Source of the DNA: Henningerozyma blattae CBS 6284
Lineage: Eukaryota > Ascomycota > Saccharomycetes > Saccharomycetales > Saccharomycetaceae
Assembly: GCF_000315915.1 (NCBI RefSeq)
Contig: NC_020186.1
Location: 1,674,001-1,738,000 of the forward strand
Reading direction: 5' to 3'
Length of the DNA stretch: 64,000 bases
Shown: positions 30,517 to 41,560 of the stretch, piece after piece
Numbering within the stretch: the first letter of the stretch is position 1
How the letters are laid out: every line of letters starts with the position of its first letter
Translations under genes and position numbers: made by a program
Notes under the pieces: model-generated
Database searches by the model: none
Told to the model about the DNA's origin: nothing
Seen by the model: the letters and a program-made list of their open reading frames with translations, nothing else

Positions 30517-31326
30517 CTACCATGGTACAGGTAAAAGACCATTTAAATCTAAATATTTTTGAATTTCTGTTTCATCATAAAGCTCTATGCACTGTTGATC
30601 TAAAGCACGGGCCTTGGGGAATGCAAATCTTCTATATTCATCAAATATCATTGTTAATGACCAATGTTGCAATTTTCGTATACATCCAACAACACAACCT
30701 GTACGATGTTTCCCACGGTTGCAATGTATTAATAAAGGTTGATTACTTGGGTCCAGTGCCACAGATAATGCTTCGGTCAATAGTTGTGCTGGAATATTAG
30801 CAAATGGTTCTTTATTACCGCTTAAGCCAACTTGAAATAGTTTAATCCCATTCTCTTCCATCCAATTAATATGTTCAGAGGAATAAGGCTCCGGTAATAA
30901 TAATAAGATGGATCGTAATCCTAGCTTCTTTAAAAAGGGGAAATTCTCTGGACGCGGGAGTCCACTACGATAAACTCCACCGACAACTGAACTAAAATTC
31001 TCTGGTGGGACTAAGTCAATCTTAGCTATATCTATGCTTAAACTGTTTGGTCTGGATATATTAGTAGTATTTTCTTCAATAACAGTTTTATCTTTATCTT
31101 GATTATTACCCGCATCTGAACAAACTTCAGCATCCACTATAGGAGAGTTATTGGAAGTATTGTGGAATTTAGCAAGTACTTGCTGTACTTCTACAGAATT
31201 TTCTGCTACTAAACTATTATGTGCGTTGTCTTGACCATAATCTTGTTGCATCATCCAAGAAAGGCTTGGAGAAGTATTATCTTCGACAGATTTTTGCACT
31301 TTATTTCGGCAATCCTCGTTTTGCAT
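30517..31326 (-). CDS. SIW14: Siw14-type inositol pyrophosphate phosphatase
   Basis: Siw14 is a dual-specificity-like phosphatase that removes the 5-beta-phosphate from inositol pyrophosphates such as 5-IP7. The 269-residue protein has a variable polar N-terminus of about 100 residues. The catalytic domain has PPENFSSVVGGVYRSGLPRP near 108-127, the P-loop HCNRGKHRTG at about 201-210 with nucleophilic Cys and Arg of the CX5R motif, and the conserved SLTMIFDEYRRFAFPKARAL segment. The ending LLPVPW matches the family. Related Oca proteins often lack such a complete P-loop. It is convergent with AIM19 and divergent from AVT7. In S. cerevisiae it belongs to the YNL track, the duplicate of the YIL track that carries AIM19 and AVT7. 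Confidence 0.92.
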   Translation of the reverse strand: MQNEDCRNKVQKSVEDNTSPSLSWMMQQDYGQDNAHNSLVAENSVEVQQVLAKFHNTSNNSPIVDAEVCSDAGNNQDKDKTVIEENTTNISRPNSLSIDIAKIDLVPPENFSSVVGGVYRSGLPRPENFPFLKKLGLRSILLLLPEPYSSEHINWMEENGIKLFQVGLSGNKEPFANIPAQLLTEALSVALDPSNQPLLIHCNRGKHRTGCVVGCIRKLQHWSLTMIFDEYRRFAFPKARALDQQCIELYDETEIQKYLDLNGLLPVPW

Positions 31327-31800
31327 CTTGTTACTATAAACGATTTAATTATTACTAGTGGTTCTTTGGAATTATTTAAATTATCTTGTTACTTGTCTTC
31401 TACCATCATCGAAACCGTTAAAGTAATCATTCTTTCATTCTGCTTTTATTTTACCTACATAATTCCAAATATCACATTGCCATCTTCGGCTCTCCCAAAT
31501 CTAATTTTAAATTCTCACAGTGCGAATCTATTTGTAAGGATCAACGAAATAATTAATAAGTGAGAATGGATAATTGTTTTGACAGATAATTATATAAAAT
31601 GTTCGAGTAAATAAGTTTATAATATATTAGACAATGGACTAGTAATAACAAAGTATCAAATTTTAAACTGAATTCTTCACAACAAAAAACAAAAAATTAA
31701 ATAAACGATAGTCATCTCCGTTTATCAAGGACTATTTGTCTAATTTAGAGTCCCGGAATAAATAATATACAACTCTGAGCCACCTTAAATCCTTAAACTA
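31327..31800. other. Divergent promoter SIW14 / AVT7
   Basis: 474 bp of AT-rich DNA between divergent start codons. A 114-codon plus-strand frame (31219-31563) overlaps the SIW14 start, is hydrophobic and resembles nothing known, so it is not accepted. No repeat is seen. Confidence 0.5.
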
Positions 31801-33294
31801 ATGACTACTGCTACAGCTTCTATCCACTCATCCATTATTAACTTAACGAAAACTATCGTTGGTGCTGGTATGCTAGCCATTCCATTCGCCTTCCGTAACG
31901 ATGGGATTCTAGTAGGTATTCTGTTAACTCTGCTAGCTGCCATCACCTCAGGCTTTGGTCTATTTGTCTTGGCAAAATGCTCAAAAACCTTAATCAATCC
32001 AAGGAATTCCTCATTTTTCCAATTAACGATGATTGCATTCCCAAATTTATCTCCATTATCTGACATTTCCATGATTGTTCAATGTTTTGGAGTTGGTTTA
32101 AGTTATATTGTATTAATCGGTGATTTATTCCCAACTATTTTCAATAATTATGGTTCTAGGAACTTTTATATCCTTACTTCAACAATTGTTATTGTACCAC
32201 TTTGTTTGTTAAAGAGACTAGACCATTTAAAATATTCGAGTATTGTAGGTTTATTTGCTTTATCATACCTATCATTTTTAATCGTTTTCGTTTTTATTAA
32301 AGACATTATCTTGACAAACAATTTACCTCCTTTTGAAAGAGGTTCCATTAATTGGGTTTCTATTTATGACTTTAATGGACTATTATCCACTTTTACAATA
32401 ATCATTTTTGCCTACACTGGTTCGATGAATCTTTTTACAATTATTAACGAATTAAATTATAATGATATTGATTCTATTAAAATAGTGATTAATCATAGTA
32501 TTGCCATTTCTACAATTATCTTTTTAATTATTTCAATTTTTGGTTATTTAACATTTGGAACTCTCACGTTGGGTAATATAATGTTAAACTATAACTATTC
32601 TAATTCATTGTACATTATTTTAGGAAAATTGGCTCTTGGAATTATGGTTATCTTAACATTCCCATTATTATTTCATCCTTTAAGAATTGCATGTAATAAC
32701 ATTATTGTATGGATTATTTTAAAATATACTGGGAAAAAATTGCATACTACAAACGTTCAAACCCCAATTATTCTACGCATCGACGATCAAGAAAATGAAT
32801 CTCTTTTGAATAGTACTGATTCATTAGAACAATTTCATCAATCAACAACTAAATCAAGTACTCATACATCATCTCCATTACAAAATAGCTCTACATATGG
32901 TTCCTTCCATAATGATATCGAACCTAATCTGGAGAATCATTTAACTACTGTTTACTCAAGAGTAAGTCAAGAATCCCTACGTGATGAATGTCCAGCTTTG
33001 AGATTTTACACCATATCAGCATTCCTCTTAATTTCAATGTTTTCCATAGCCTTAAATATCAAATCATTCGCGTTGGTATTGTCCTTGGTTGGTGCCACAG
33101 GTTCAACATCTATATCATTTATATTACCAGGCTTACTAGGCTATATCCTAATCGGGAGAGACAAAATATCCAGATGTGAACAATTATCAACAAGTGATAT
33201 TTGTTACAAGAGATTGAGCTTGGTACTGATGGTATTTGGTATACTAGTGATGTTTTTGTCCTTGTATACAACATTAGTCTTTGACTATAATTGA
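31801..33294 (+). CDS. AVT7: Vacuolar amino-acid transporter Avt7
   Basis: Avt7 belongs to the AAAP family of vacuolar transporters and exports amino acids such as glutamine and proline from the vacuole. The 497-residue protein has the family start SIINLTKTIVGAGMLAIPFAF at about residues 9-29, with the conserved GAGxLAxPxA signature in helix 1. About eleven hydrophobic segments follow. A polar, Ser/Thr-rich loop near 325-390 separates the last helices from the rest. LVGATGSTSISFILPGLLGY near 427-446 is the conserved late helix. No defects are seen. It sits beside AIM19 and SIW14, matching the YIL087-088 neighbourhood. Confidence 0.9.
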   Translation: MTTATASIHSSIINLTKTIVGAGMLAIPFAFRNDGILVGILLTLLAAITSGFGLFVLAKCSKTLINPRNSSFFQLTMIAFPNLSPLSDISMIVQCFGVGLSYIVLIGDLFPTIFNNYGSRNFYILTSTIVIVPLCLLKRLDHLKYSSIVGLFALSYLSFLIVFVFIKDIILTNNLPPFERGSINWVSIYDFNGLLSTFTIIIFAYTGSMNLFTIINELNYNDIDSIKIVINHSIAISTIIFLIISIFGYLTFGTLTLGNIMLNYNYSNSLYIILGKLALGIMVILTFPLLFHPLRIACNNIIVWIILKYTGKKLHTTNVQTPIILRIDDQENESLLNSTDSLEQFHQSTTKSSTHTSSPLQNSSTYGSFHNDIEPNLENHLTTVYSRVSQESLRDECPALRFYTISAFLLISMFSIALNIKSFALVLSLVGATGSTSISFILPGLLGYILIGRDKISRCEQLSTSDICYKRLSLVLMVFGILVMFLSLYTTLVFDYN

Positions 33295-33770
33295 ACAATT
33301 TATTTATAATACAAAAAAAATAAACTTTGTAATCATAAAATAAAAAAATAACATTCTCTAATTCATTCGTTATATCATTGTCTCACTGTTTTTTTTGACC
33401 CTTTAATCTATGTTTCTTTTCTTATATCATCTATAAGAATTTAATTTATTTATAGTTATATATACATGTATGCCCACCTTTATTAATAATATCATAGTTA
33501 GTTAATAAATCATTTTTTTAATTTTATTGCAATATGTATCTACTCTACTGCTTCTGGAATGTTTACCGATAGATTAAAGTAAAACTCCGAAGAGTTGTTA
33601 AAAACGCGTAAGTTGTTTTCCAAAATAAGTGCCAATGGAGGAATATCAAAATTTATTATAAATGTTCTATGATTATTTAAAATGAAATATGTTGTACATA
33701 TGTATGAATTTTTGTATTGTAATTCAATAATACTATCTTGGATGTTGGCTTTGTTATAAATGTTCTAATA
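33295..33770. other. Convergent intergenic region AVT7 / hAT-derived gene
   Basis: About 475 bp of AT-rich DNA between two 3' ends. No gene, repeat or RNA is recognised. Confidence 0.5.
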
Positions 33771-36700
33771 TTAAGAAGGCTCATTTTTGTCCGTAGTTGA
33801 ACCATATTTACCAAAAAATATGAAATTTTTACCAATGGTTGTTTCATTTAAGTGTGGTATATAATAATTTTCAATTTTTCTCATATAATTTGGGTCATTG
33901 ATTGTATCTGTTGGATCATTAATGATAGAAAAAAAGAAGAATAATTTTTCATCGCTAATAAAATATCTAAGGAATTAGATTCTATAGGTCTTGTGGAAGT
34001 AAAATGGTTTCTGATTAGATCATTGGATTGAAATGCAAATTTTCTAATATCAATGGTAGATGATTTTGAAAAAGATAATGATAAGGCTAATTTTGACAGT
34101 ATAGGGAATCTACTCCTGTTAGTAATCCAAAAATTACTGTATGTATTAGCATATTCATTAATATTAGATGGTATTGGTAGTTGATCCTCAGCTAAATATA
34201 ATTTTATCTCCTTATATCTTTTTGTTAATTTAGTGTCAATCTCATTTATAAGGACTTTTGTTTCATCGATATTGCCATTCCCTAACCCACCATTATAATC
34301 CATATCGATATAATATTTTAAATACTTGATAATATCATTTTTATCTATAAGATTAATGTTTGAATCATTATTATTTTTATGATATCTATTATTCAAAATA
34401 TTTCTTCCTGGAAATAAAGTATTCATTTCTTGTAATTTTGAAAACGGCGTCAAAAAATCCAAAATATAGAAGTGTATTGAATCTTTAATTTCATTTAAAA
34501 CATTATTGAAATAATTTTTCTTCGATAATATAGCTTCTGCAATAATAATTTGATGATAGGAATACTGATCACATTGTTTTATTATATTTTCAGATTTTTC
34601 AAATGATTTCTTGACACGTTTCACAAAAAATAAATAAAATATAGTTGAATTGAAAGAGTCATTTTCTGCCATTGAATAGACCGTAACTAATTCTGAAATA
34701 CTATTTGCAATATCTCTTATAAAATTGAGTTCATTAATAGAAAATTGATGGGGATCATTCAAACCTTCAGATTGTAAATTAATAATACTAGTATTGTTAT
34801 TTGATGTCTTAGATGAAACATTTTCTGGGTTTGGGGTATCATTCTGTTGGTTTTTCATTTTAGATTTTAAATATGGCTTAATATTCTTATATTGGTTGTT
34901 AAAGGTTAAAATCATCCTAAATTCAGAGATCCAATGCACTGGATTATATGGGGTAATTATTTCATGAGGTTCTAATTTTTTAGAGGTTGGGTCTAGAAAC
35001 TCTTTGGTTGATGTAAAATCAGTTCGGTAAATAAACGTCATAAAGTCCTTTAGTTTAGTGAAAAGCATTTTATTCTGATCATTTAAATTTTTAATATAAT
35101 CTAAAAATGGTAATAATATGTTCTCCAAAATATTTGTTATTGAATTAACTGTAAATAGAGTACTGCCAATATTTTTTAAATTATTTGACAGATGGCGTAT
35201 GAGATTAGAATTTAAAAGATCTTTATCAGTTGTAATCGATAAAATTTTATTTTGGATATTATATTTCTCTAATAACTTTAAAATTGAAATTTTTAAATTA
35301 TTTGAATTATCCATTGGAAGTAAGCCCAGCACCGTTTTACATTGAAGTTGGTTATAATTGTTTACAATTGCATCCATTGCTTTGTTATCAAATTTCATAA
35401 ATTGGATATAATTACTATTTGGAACAAAATTTGCAATAATAGTTAATAATCTATCTGTTGAATCAGGTAGAGAATATACGTGATGGCCAATTGTTAAACA
35501 TATTCCATAAGCATCTTCTAATATTTTATAAAGTTTTCGCTGTAGCATTTCATTTAAATGAAGCCCTACATCAATGGGTGATATATTACTTGTTGAATCG
35601 AGGTTACTATTTGATATCATAGCTTTGTTATAAATTGGATCAGATACTGAATTCAGTGGTAAGTTATATCTCATATGGAAAATTAACTGATTAAATGAAA
35701 CAATATGTAGTTGAATCAAGGATTCTACATCATTTCCAACTTCGAAAGTTTTGCTAGTAGGTATACTTTCCTGTGAATTAGTATTTATATCCATATTGGA
35801 AATTGAGTTGTTACTATTGACTAGATTAGAGTTGTTATTAATATTAATAATATTACCATTATTAGGGTCTATATTGGTATTAGAAGTTGAATCTGTATCC
35901 AGTTTGGTATCACTTTTCCTCTTTAACAACTCTAAAGAGTCAATTGAAATATCCTTAAAGAAATCATTAGCGTTTTGCAGGGGATTTGAATTCGTTTCAT
36001 TATTAATATTGTTAAATTGTTGTTGGACAGTTACTTGAAAAGTTGATGTGGTATCAGTTGGAGGCGGTATTAATTCATTATTATTATTATCAATAATCTT
36101 AATTAATTTAGGGGTTTTGCCTTTCTTGGAAATATATCTCCTAATTGCTTTTGAATGACTTTTAATGTGTCTTGGTAAATTACCTGTAGAATTTCCGTAT
36201 AGTTTTACAGGTGTCATACAAGAATTACATTGGAAGAAGACGGTATATTTATAAAGATCAAATATAGTCTTCCCCTTCGAATTTGATAGGCAATTTGTAG
36301 ATACACTGGATGGATTAGTCGATAAATTATGTATCGAGCTGCTAGTAGTTGATATACATGTATCTGTTTCTGATCCAAGAGAAATAGGGTTTGCTTGGGT
36401 ATTTATAGGAGAAATGTTACTAGGAGAATCTAGAGTATATTTTGTTAAAAATTTAGTGAAATATTGGCCCCATCTTGATTTTCTTAATAATTTATTAAAT
36501 TGTTCTTGTACTTCCTTCGGAGCAGATTTTTCATTGATTACTTCAAAAGTTTGGCCACCGATAGCTTTGATAATTGAGCCTATATGATAAGCAGAATTTA
36601 TTTTATCAACGCCTTCTGTATCATTATCAATCTCATCGTCGTCCTCTTCTTCTTCTTCTTCTTCTTCTTCTTCTTCTTCTTCTTCTTCTTCTTCTTCTTC

Positions 36701-36844
36701 TTCTTCCTCTTCTACCATAGCTAGTTGATGGGATAGCTCATCTGAGGAAGCAGAATTATCAGTATCAATCCCTGAAACTAATTCACCATTAAACTGTCTA
36801 TTATTAGTGGTTTCATTACTATATCCTGTATTTGCTGATTCCAT
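33771..36844 (-). CDS. BED-finger protein, probably hAT-transposase-derived (Vid22/Env11-like), with a 3' frameshift
   Basis: The protein starts with a polar segment and an acidic tract (about residues 43-70, mostly Glu, encoded by a GAA repeat). A BED-type zinc finger lies near 205-230, with CNSC and then HIKSH spaced as Cys2-His2. A long helical region follows, with Asn-rich inserts. The C-terminal part (NTYSNFWITNRSRFPILSKLALSLS) resembles the dimerisation region of hAT transposases. Yeast has domesticated hAT proteins of this kind, Vid22 and Env11, which bind DNA in the nucleus. This locus does not match their S. cerevisiae positions, so orthology is open. The uninterrupted frame stops at 33881. 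Adding one base in the run at 33960-33963 lets a plausible C-terminus continue to a stop at 33771. No terminal inverted repeats were found. Confidence 0.6.
36643..36712. repeat. GAA/TTC microsatellite inside a coding region
   Basis: A trinucleotide run on the minus strand encodes the poly-Glu tract of the BED-finger protein. It keeps the frame, and length variation between strains is likely. Confidence 0.9.
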
Positions 36845-37523
36845 AGTCTTGGTATATATCCAATTATCCGTTCTGTATTTTTATTTTTAAGTTATATATT
36901 GAATGTTATTTATCTCGGCGATTGCTATTTCTTTCAATATAAGAGATTAACCTGTTCCCCAGCTCGAATGCTTAATATTTTTCATTGAAGTAAATATGGT
37001 TCTGTTAGTTGATTAGACAGAACTAAATATTCCTTTTTTCTACATGTATGATAAAACACTCTTGAAGACTTTTTTACTTTTTTCAGTTCGAGATTTTAAG
37101 AAGATGTATTTCATAATTCCGAGTAGAATAGATTAATTAGTAGGCAGCAACACAGAAGAAAAAAAAATTCTACGTTAATATTAATACTAAAGAAATGCAT
37201 AATAGATATATATATAGTATACGCCTCTTGCTCAAAGTTTTCCCATTATTAGTTATTATGCAATAGAATATTTTCATCTTTACTTCTTCTTTTGTTTTAT
37301 TATAATTATTCTGACATAGTGATACTGTCAGTACACTGTGTTAAGGGTTAGGAGCTTACAAGCCCTAACTAAACCAGAGACGTTCGTGTCAACATGTTGC
37401 GACGCGTAAACTCGCTTTATATACTGAATAAGATGAGTAAGTTATAGTTATAAGAATAATCAGGGTTATAGTCATCTGTATAATACTAGCCAGAGCACTA
37501 TATAATTTTTAGCAGAAATATAT
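36845..37523. other. Region between BED-finger gene and tRNA-Ala
   Basis: It contains the promoter of the BED-finger gene and the second 195-bp repeat (37312-37506). The rest is AT-rich and featureless. Confidence 0.5.
37312..37506. repeat. 195-bp dispersed repeat, copy 2
   Basis: It is almost identical to 27630-27824. It ends 17 bp upstream of the mature tRNA-Ala 5' end, the position favoured by Ty3-type integration near the Pol III start. This supports a solo LTR of a tRNA-targeting retrotransposon. It includes ACGCGT and a TATATA stretch. Confidence 0.85.
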
Positions 37524-37596
37524 GGGCATGTGGCGTAGTTGGTAGCGCGCTCCCTTAGCATGGGAGAGGTCTTCGGTTCGACTCCGGACTTGTCCA
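37524..37596 (+). tRNA. tRNA-Ala (anticodon AGC)
   Basis: A 73-nt intronless cloverleaf. It has an A box in TGGCGTAGTTGGT, anticodon loop UUAGCAU with AGC, B box GGTTCGACTCC, discriminator A, and a T-run terminator starting at 37597. The acceptor stem carries the T-T opposition also found in the S. cerevisiae tRNA-Ala. It lies between a solo-LTR-like repeat and a decayed Ty element, a typical tRNA-linked transposon cluster. Confidence 0.96.
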
Positions 37597-37769
37597 TTTT
37601 TTTTAATTTTTTACCTGTCATGTGATCAAAAAATTAAAAACGATAACATCTAAAGTAAAGTTGTATTTGGGCTTATCTATCGGTAGCTGGGTCTTAAAAC
37701 TTTAGAATTATCTGTTTGAAAATTACTTCTAGAAGTAACTTCAATGAGTTATGAGTAACTTATGCTTCT

Positions 37770-38830
37770 GTGAATAAAAACTGCGAATCTGATAGGTCCG
37801 ACTCAAGTTTGTCTCCCCAATCTAATGATAGCCATATCACACTATCCTTAGAACACCTCCAATCTGAATTCACTAAATTCAAGATTGATACTTTAGATGC
37901 CTTATCACGCTTTGCAACGGCTCAGCAAAATAATTCATCAACTCAAGAGCAAATGCTAAATATGATGCATCAAATTATGCATTCTCAATCCAAAACCGAT
38001 CCATCCATCGTTTTGCCTACTCCATCATTCAAAAGTTCCTTTAATAACTCTTTGGATTCAAACTTGTTTCACCATGATTCACCAAAGTTTGATAGATCAA
38101 CTCCCACTACTGCAAATGAATCTTCAGACAATCAATTTAGTTCTTTCAGTTCCATTTACCCTAGAACTATCTCTAAACAAAATCTCACCACTACCCATAA
38201 CCTGTACTATATCTCTGATAAGTCAGAGTTTGAGCAATGGATTCGCTCGTTTGCATCACATCTTAGATCACAAGACTTGGAATTTGTATTCTCCAAATCC
38301 AAAACAGATAATCTCACTCCAGATATCGACTGCAAGAAATATATTGTTAACATATTTCAAACCTATGTCCATGTCAAAGCCTATCCGACTTGGTTTCAAG
38401 ATGACTTAAACACTGGTTACCACTCAGTATACAATCTTAGCGAATGTGCCTAAATTCAAGTCACAACTACAGCTACTTCCGACTATAACCGTGTAGTAAA
38501 AGCCTTAAATTCCATTAAATATGATTGTATCTCAGATGCTAATAGATTTCGTTCTTATACCTTAGGTCTTAAGGAAAAAGCGACTGAAATTGATTTTCCA
38601 TTACGTGATGATTACATTTGTGAACAAATCGTTGACAACCTCACTGGTGATTATCAATGCCTCCAACAAGACTATCGGAGATTAAAAAAAACAAATAATT
38701 ATGGACTCAAAGATCTTCTGGATGATATTGTTGATATTTATACTGATGTTCGTCGTCGTGAAAAAGCACCCAAACCTTCCCCAAATTCTAGTACCAAACG
38801 TCAATTATGCAAAAGTTTAAAACATACTGC
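37770..38830 (+). pseudogene. Gag (TYA-like) remnant
   Basis: The frame encodes a capsid-like protein with SDKSEFEQWIRSFASHL near residue 155. A stop at 38452 interrupts it. The same coding sense continues beyond the stop to a zinc-knuckle remnant near 38808-38850 (LCKSLKHTADKC), whose expected first Cys reads as Arg. There is no ATG in this frame; the nearest upstream ATG (37751) is in a different frame. The product is therefore not functional. Confidence 0.8.
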
Positions 38831-38850
38831 TGACAAATGTCCCAAGTTTA

Positions 38851-40153
38851 TTGAAACTTCTAAAATCGAATACTACTACTCTACTACCCTTTGGTCAATC
38901 GGTTATTATTCATGTTACTGATACTGATGGTAAATTAGATCCACGCGGTTTACTTGCTTATGCTCTTACTCCTTCTACTGAATCCAATGGTTACTTATTT
39001 TATGTACCTGCATATAATAAGGTTCTTGATAGTTCCAATTATGAAATTGTTCGCGAATCAACCAAACCTACGATTGATTCCACACCTAATGTTTTTGATG
39101 AACTTTTAAGCTTCTACGATTCTACTAGTCCAACTATAGGCGGTACCCCTTCTGCAGATGACAATATCTCCGCAGATGATCTTGGTCTTACCACAATAGA
39201 TATTACTGATATTCCAGAAACGTCGCCTACCATTATAGATGGTCCTAACACCTACGTTAAATCTATAGAAGAAGTTGTCGACACCAAAGGCTTTCCCACC
39301 AAAACAATAACCTCTACTTCTCAAGCTAGTCAACCAGATGCAGTCTCTACTGCAAATTCTAGTGCGATCAACACTTCTATCCTTCAATTAGATCCAAGTG
39401 TACTTGATACTCATCTTTCAGATGATCCTCTATATGTCGACAATGATACTTCTGATGAAGACTTCCCTGATGACAACTTCCATGATCCTTCTGACACCCA
39501 TGCTCAACTTCTTCAAAACACTCGATACTATCCTTGCTGAAAGAAATAAAAAGTTTAATCAACCAAAATACATGGGATGAACAAATTATTATTGCTGTCC
39601 CTAAAGATAAAATTATAAACTCAATGTTTATATTTACTACTAAAAGAGACGGTACGCATAAAAGCAGATGTGTTGCCAGAGGAGATTTACAAAAAAAGGA
39701 ACGTCTGATGAAGACGCTACAACAAACACTGTTCATCAGCAATCACTAATGGCATGTCTTGCCCTAGCATTAGACAATGACAAACATATCACCTAGTTAG
39801 ATATATCATCAACCTATCTTTATGCCCCATTGAAAGAGGAGCTATACATCAGAACTCCGCCTCGTATGCATTTGAAAAATAAGGTCATGCCTTTATTAAA
39901 ATCATTATATGGATTAAAATAGAGTGGAGCAAATTGTAGACTAACTGAAGTAGACTTATGGCCATGCGTATTTAAAAACAAAAAATTTCGCAATAGATTC
40001 TTTGGATCAAAGGCCATGAGGCTAAGAGATGAGGTAAAGAATAACAATCTCCAAGTCTATTACATCCCGACCAAAGACAATATAGTGGATATATTAACCA
40101 AGCCAGTATCAATAGTAACTTTTGAAACATTATCAAATAATACTTTTTATTAA
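38851..40153 (+). pseudogene. Pol (TYB-like) remnants
   Basis: The 229-codon frame at 38851-39540 has the GKLDPRGLLAYALTP integrase end followed by a Ser/Thr/Asp-rich linker. Reverse-transcriptase pieces follow in broken frames (FTTKRDGTHKSRCVARGDLQ near 39630, then [21 protein letters not shown] near 39800 with in-frame stops). After a deletion that removes the RT active-site region, an RNase H end appears near 39950-40153. Confidence 0.8.
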
Positions 40154-40156
40154 TGA

Positions 40157-40602
40157 TGTTTGGTTTATAGACGGTATATCAGAGCTGTGGCATTATGTGT
40201 TATAAGTCGTGGGTTTGTGTTAACAGCTAATAAAGTATGAATTTAGTTGTAATTGTGGCTTTATACAACAACTAATAACAACTTAATATTATAAATAATC
40301 CAACATGCATTAAGCATACGAGGCCTCACTACTAAAAATACCCAAGTAGTGATATTAAGAAGGTATTAGGACGTGATAGGTTCTATTTTAATATCAGACC
40401 ATCAATTCGTTGATGGTGGATCTGTCCACTTTTTGGAGTATAAATTACCACGAAAATATCCCAAAAGTTTATAACTGTTCATTGTATATCCTGTATATAT
40501 TATATATTCCCTTTCGAAAGAAGCAAGGAGAATTTTTTTATAATAATAATATAATAATTATTCAAACAGATTACTTAACTAAGAATTAAACTATGAGCAA
40601 CA
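40157..40602 (+). mobile_element. Probable 3' LTR of the Ty4-like element
   Basis: The segment starts TGTTTGG just after the pol remnant and ends GAGCAACA, giving TGTT/AACA inverted ends over 446 bp. It contains a TATATA region and an 8-bp stem with a TTCG loop at 40398-40417. An ATGAGCAAC near its right end resembles ATGAGTAAC at the left end of the element, as expected if gag starts inside the LTR. Borders are inferred without a second LTR for comparison. Confidence 0.55.
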
Positions 40603-41560
40603 ATATTTTGAACAGTTCGACCGCTGGTCAGTAACTGTGTAATCTTTTAACAAAACACTCTTCTTGAATACTTCAAGAACTTTTCGTATTTTATATTTTT
40701 TTTCTTTTTATATATAGCTTTACATATTGATACTCTACTATTTAATAGATTATTATAGGGTTTTATTTATTTTAGCATCTCCAATGCATTAAATAAATAT
40801 AAATTTGTTACAATTGCGAAAGTACTGTTACATATAAAAAACATTAAAATAGAAAAAATATACGATAATAAAAAAATACAAAAACTAAGCTAATCAAAAT
40901 TTATATTTGGCTAGATCTAAACATTGTTTTCAAATCAAATATCTATAATTCATAAGGTAGTAAATAATATCTCTAAATATTTTAGAGTATATATTGAACA
41001 TTATTAGTACTGCAATTAAGGTTACATAGCGAGTATGAAAACATTAGAAACAAGTAGTCAACAAAAATTCTTTTTTTTATGAATAAAATTAGAACTTGTT
41101 AACTAATATTTTAAACTCAATATTTTGAGAATTACCACCAAACGATCAGAAAAGTTGAGAACGATATTGTTTTGACTAACAGGTATTATCTTGTTCTTGT
41201 CCAATTGTTTTTTAAATTTAATAATTACAAGAAGGACTAATTGCTTCCAATATTATTTTAAATTTTATTAAAGCTCAAGAAACACCAATATGTTACAGCT
41301 CTTTTTAATTATTCAGACATTTTTAACTATAATATGGTTGACGATGCCATATCTTCGGAGAAGCAGAAGATGTTAAATTCTAACGAAAATAACATTCAAA
41401 TAACTAATACTTGAGATGAGATGTAAAAAAAAAATAGATTTAAACAAAAAAATAGTCAGAAGGGCACATTTAATCAAAGTTTTGAAGTTTAATTATATTA
41501 TATTTATATAAAAAATAACAAATTCTAAATTTTTATTTATTGTGTTAAACAGTTAGCAAG
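40603..41560. other. AT-rich region upstream of NSE4
   Basis: About 960 bp with long A/T runs and scattered origin-like T-rich 11-mers such as TTTTATATTTT near 40693. No gene or further transposon sequence is recognised. Confidence 0.5.

Larger units (their letters stand above)
37751..40602 (+). mobile_element. Decayed Ty1/copia-type retrotransposon (Ty4-like), internally deleted
   Basis: This 2.9-kb element starts about 155 bp downstream of tRNA-Ala. A gag frame is followed by scraps of integrase C-terminus, reverse transcriptase and RNase H, then a 3' LTR. Protease and most of the integrase core are gone, and several stops and frame changes interrupt pol. The order of pieces (gag, integrase, RT, RNase H) is that of Ty1/copia elements. 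The final [14 protein letters not shown] motif is typical of that group. No full 5' LTR is present; perhaps a few tens of bases remain before 37751. It cannot move by itself. Confidence 0.85.
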
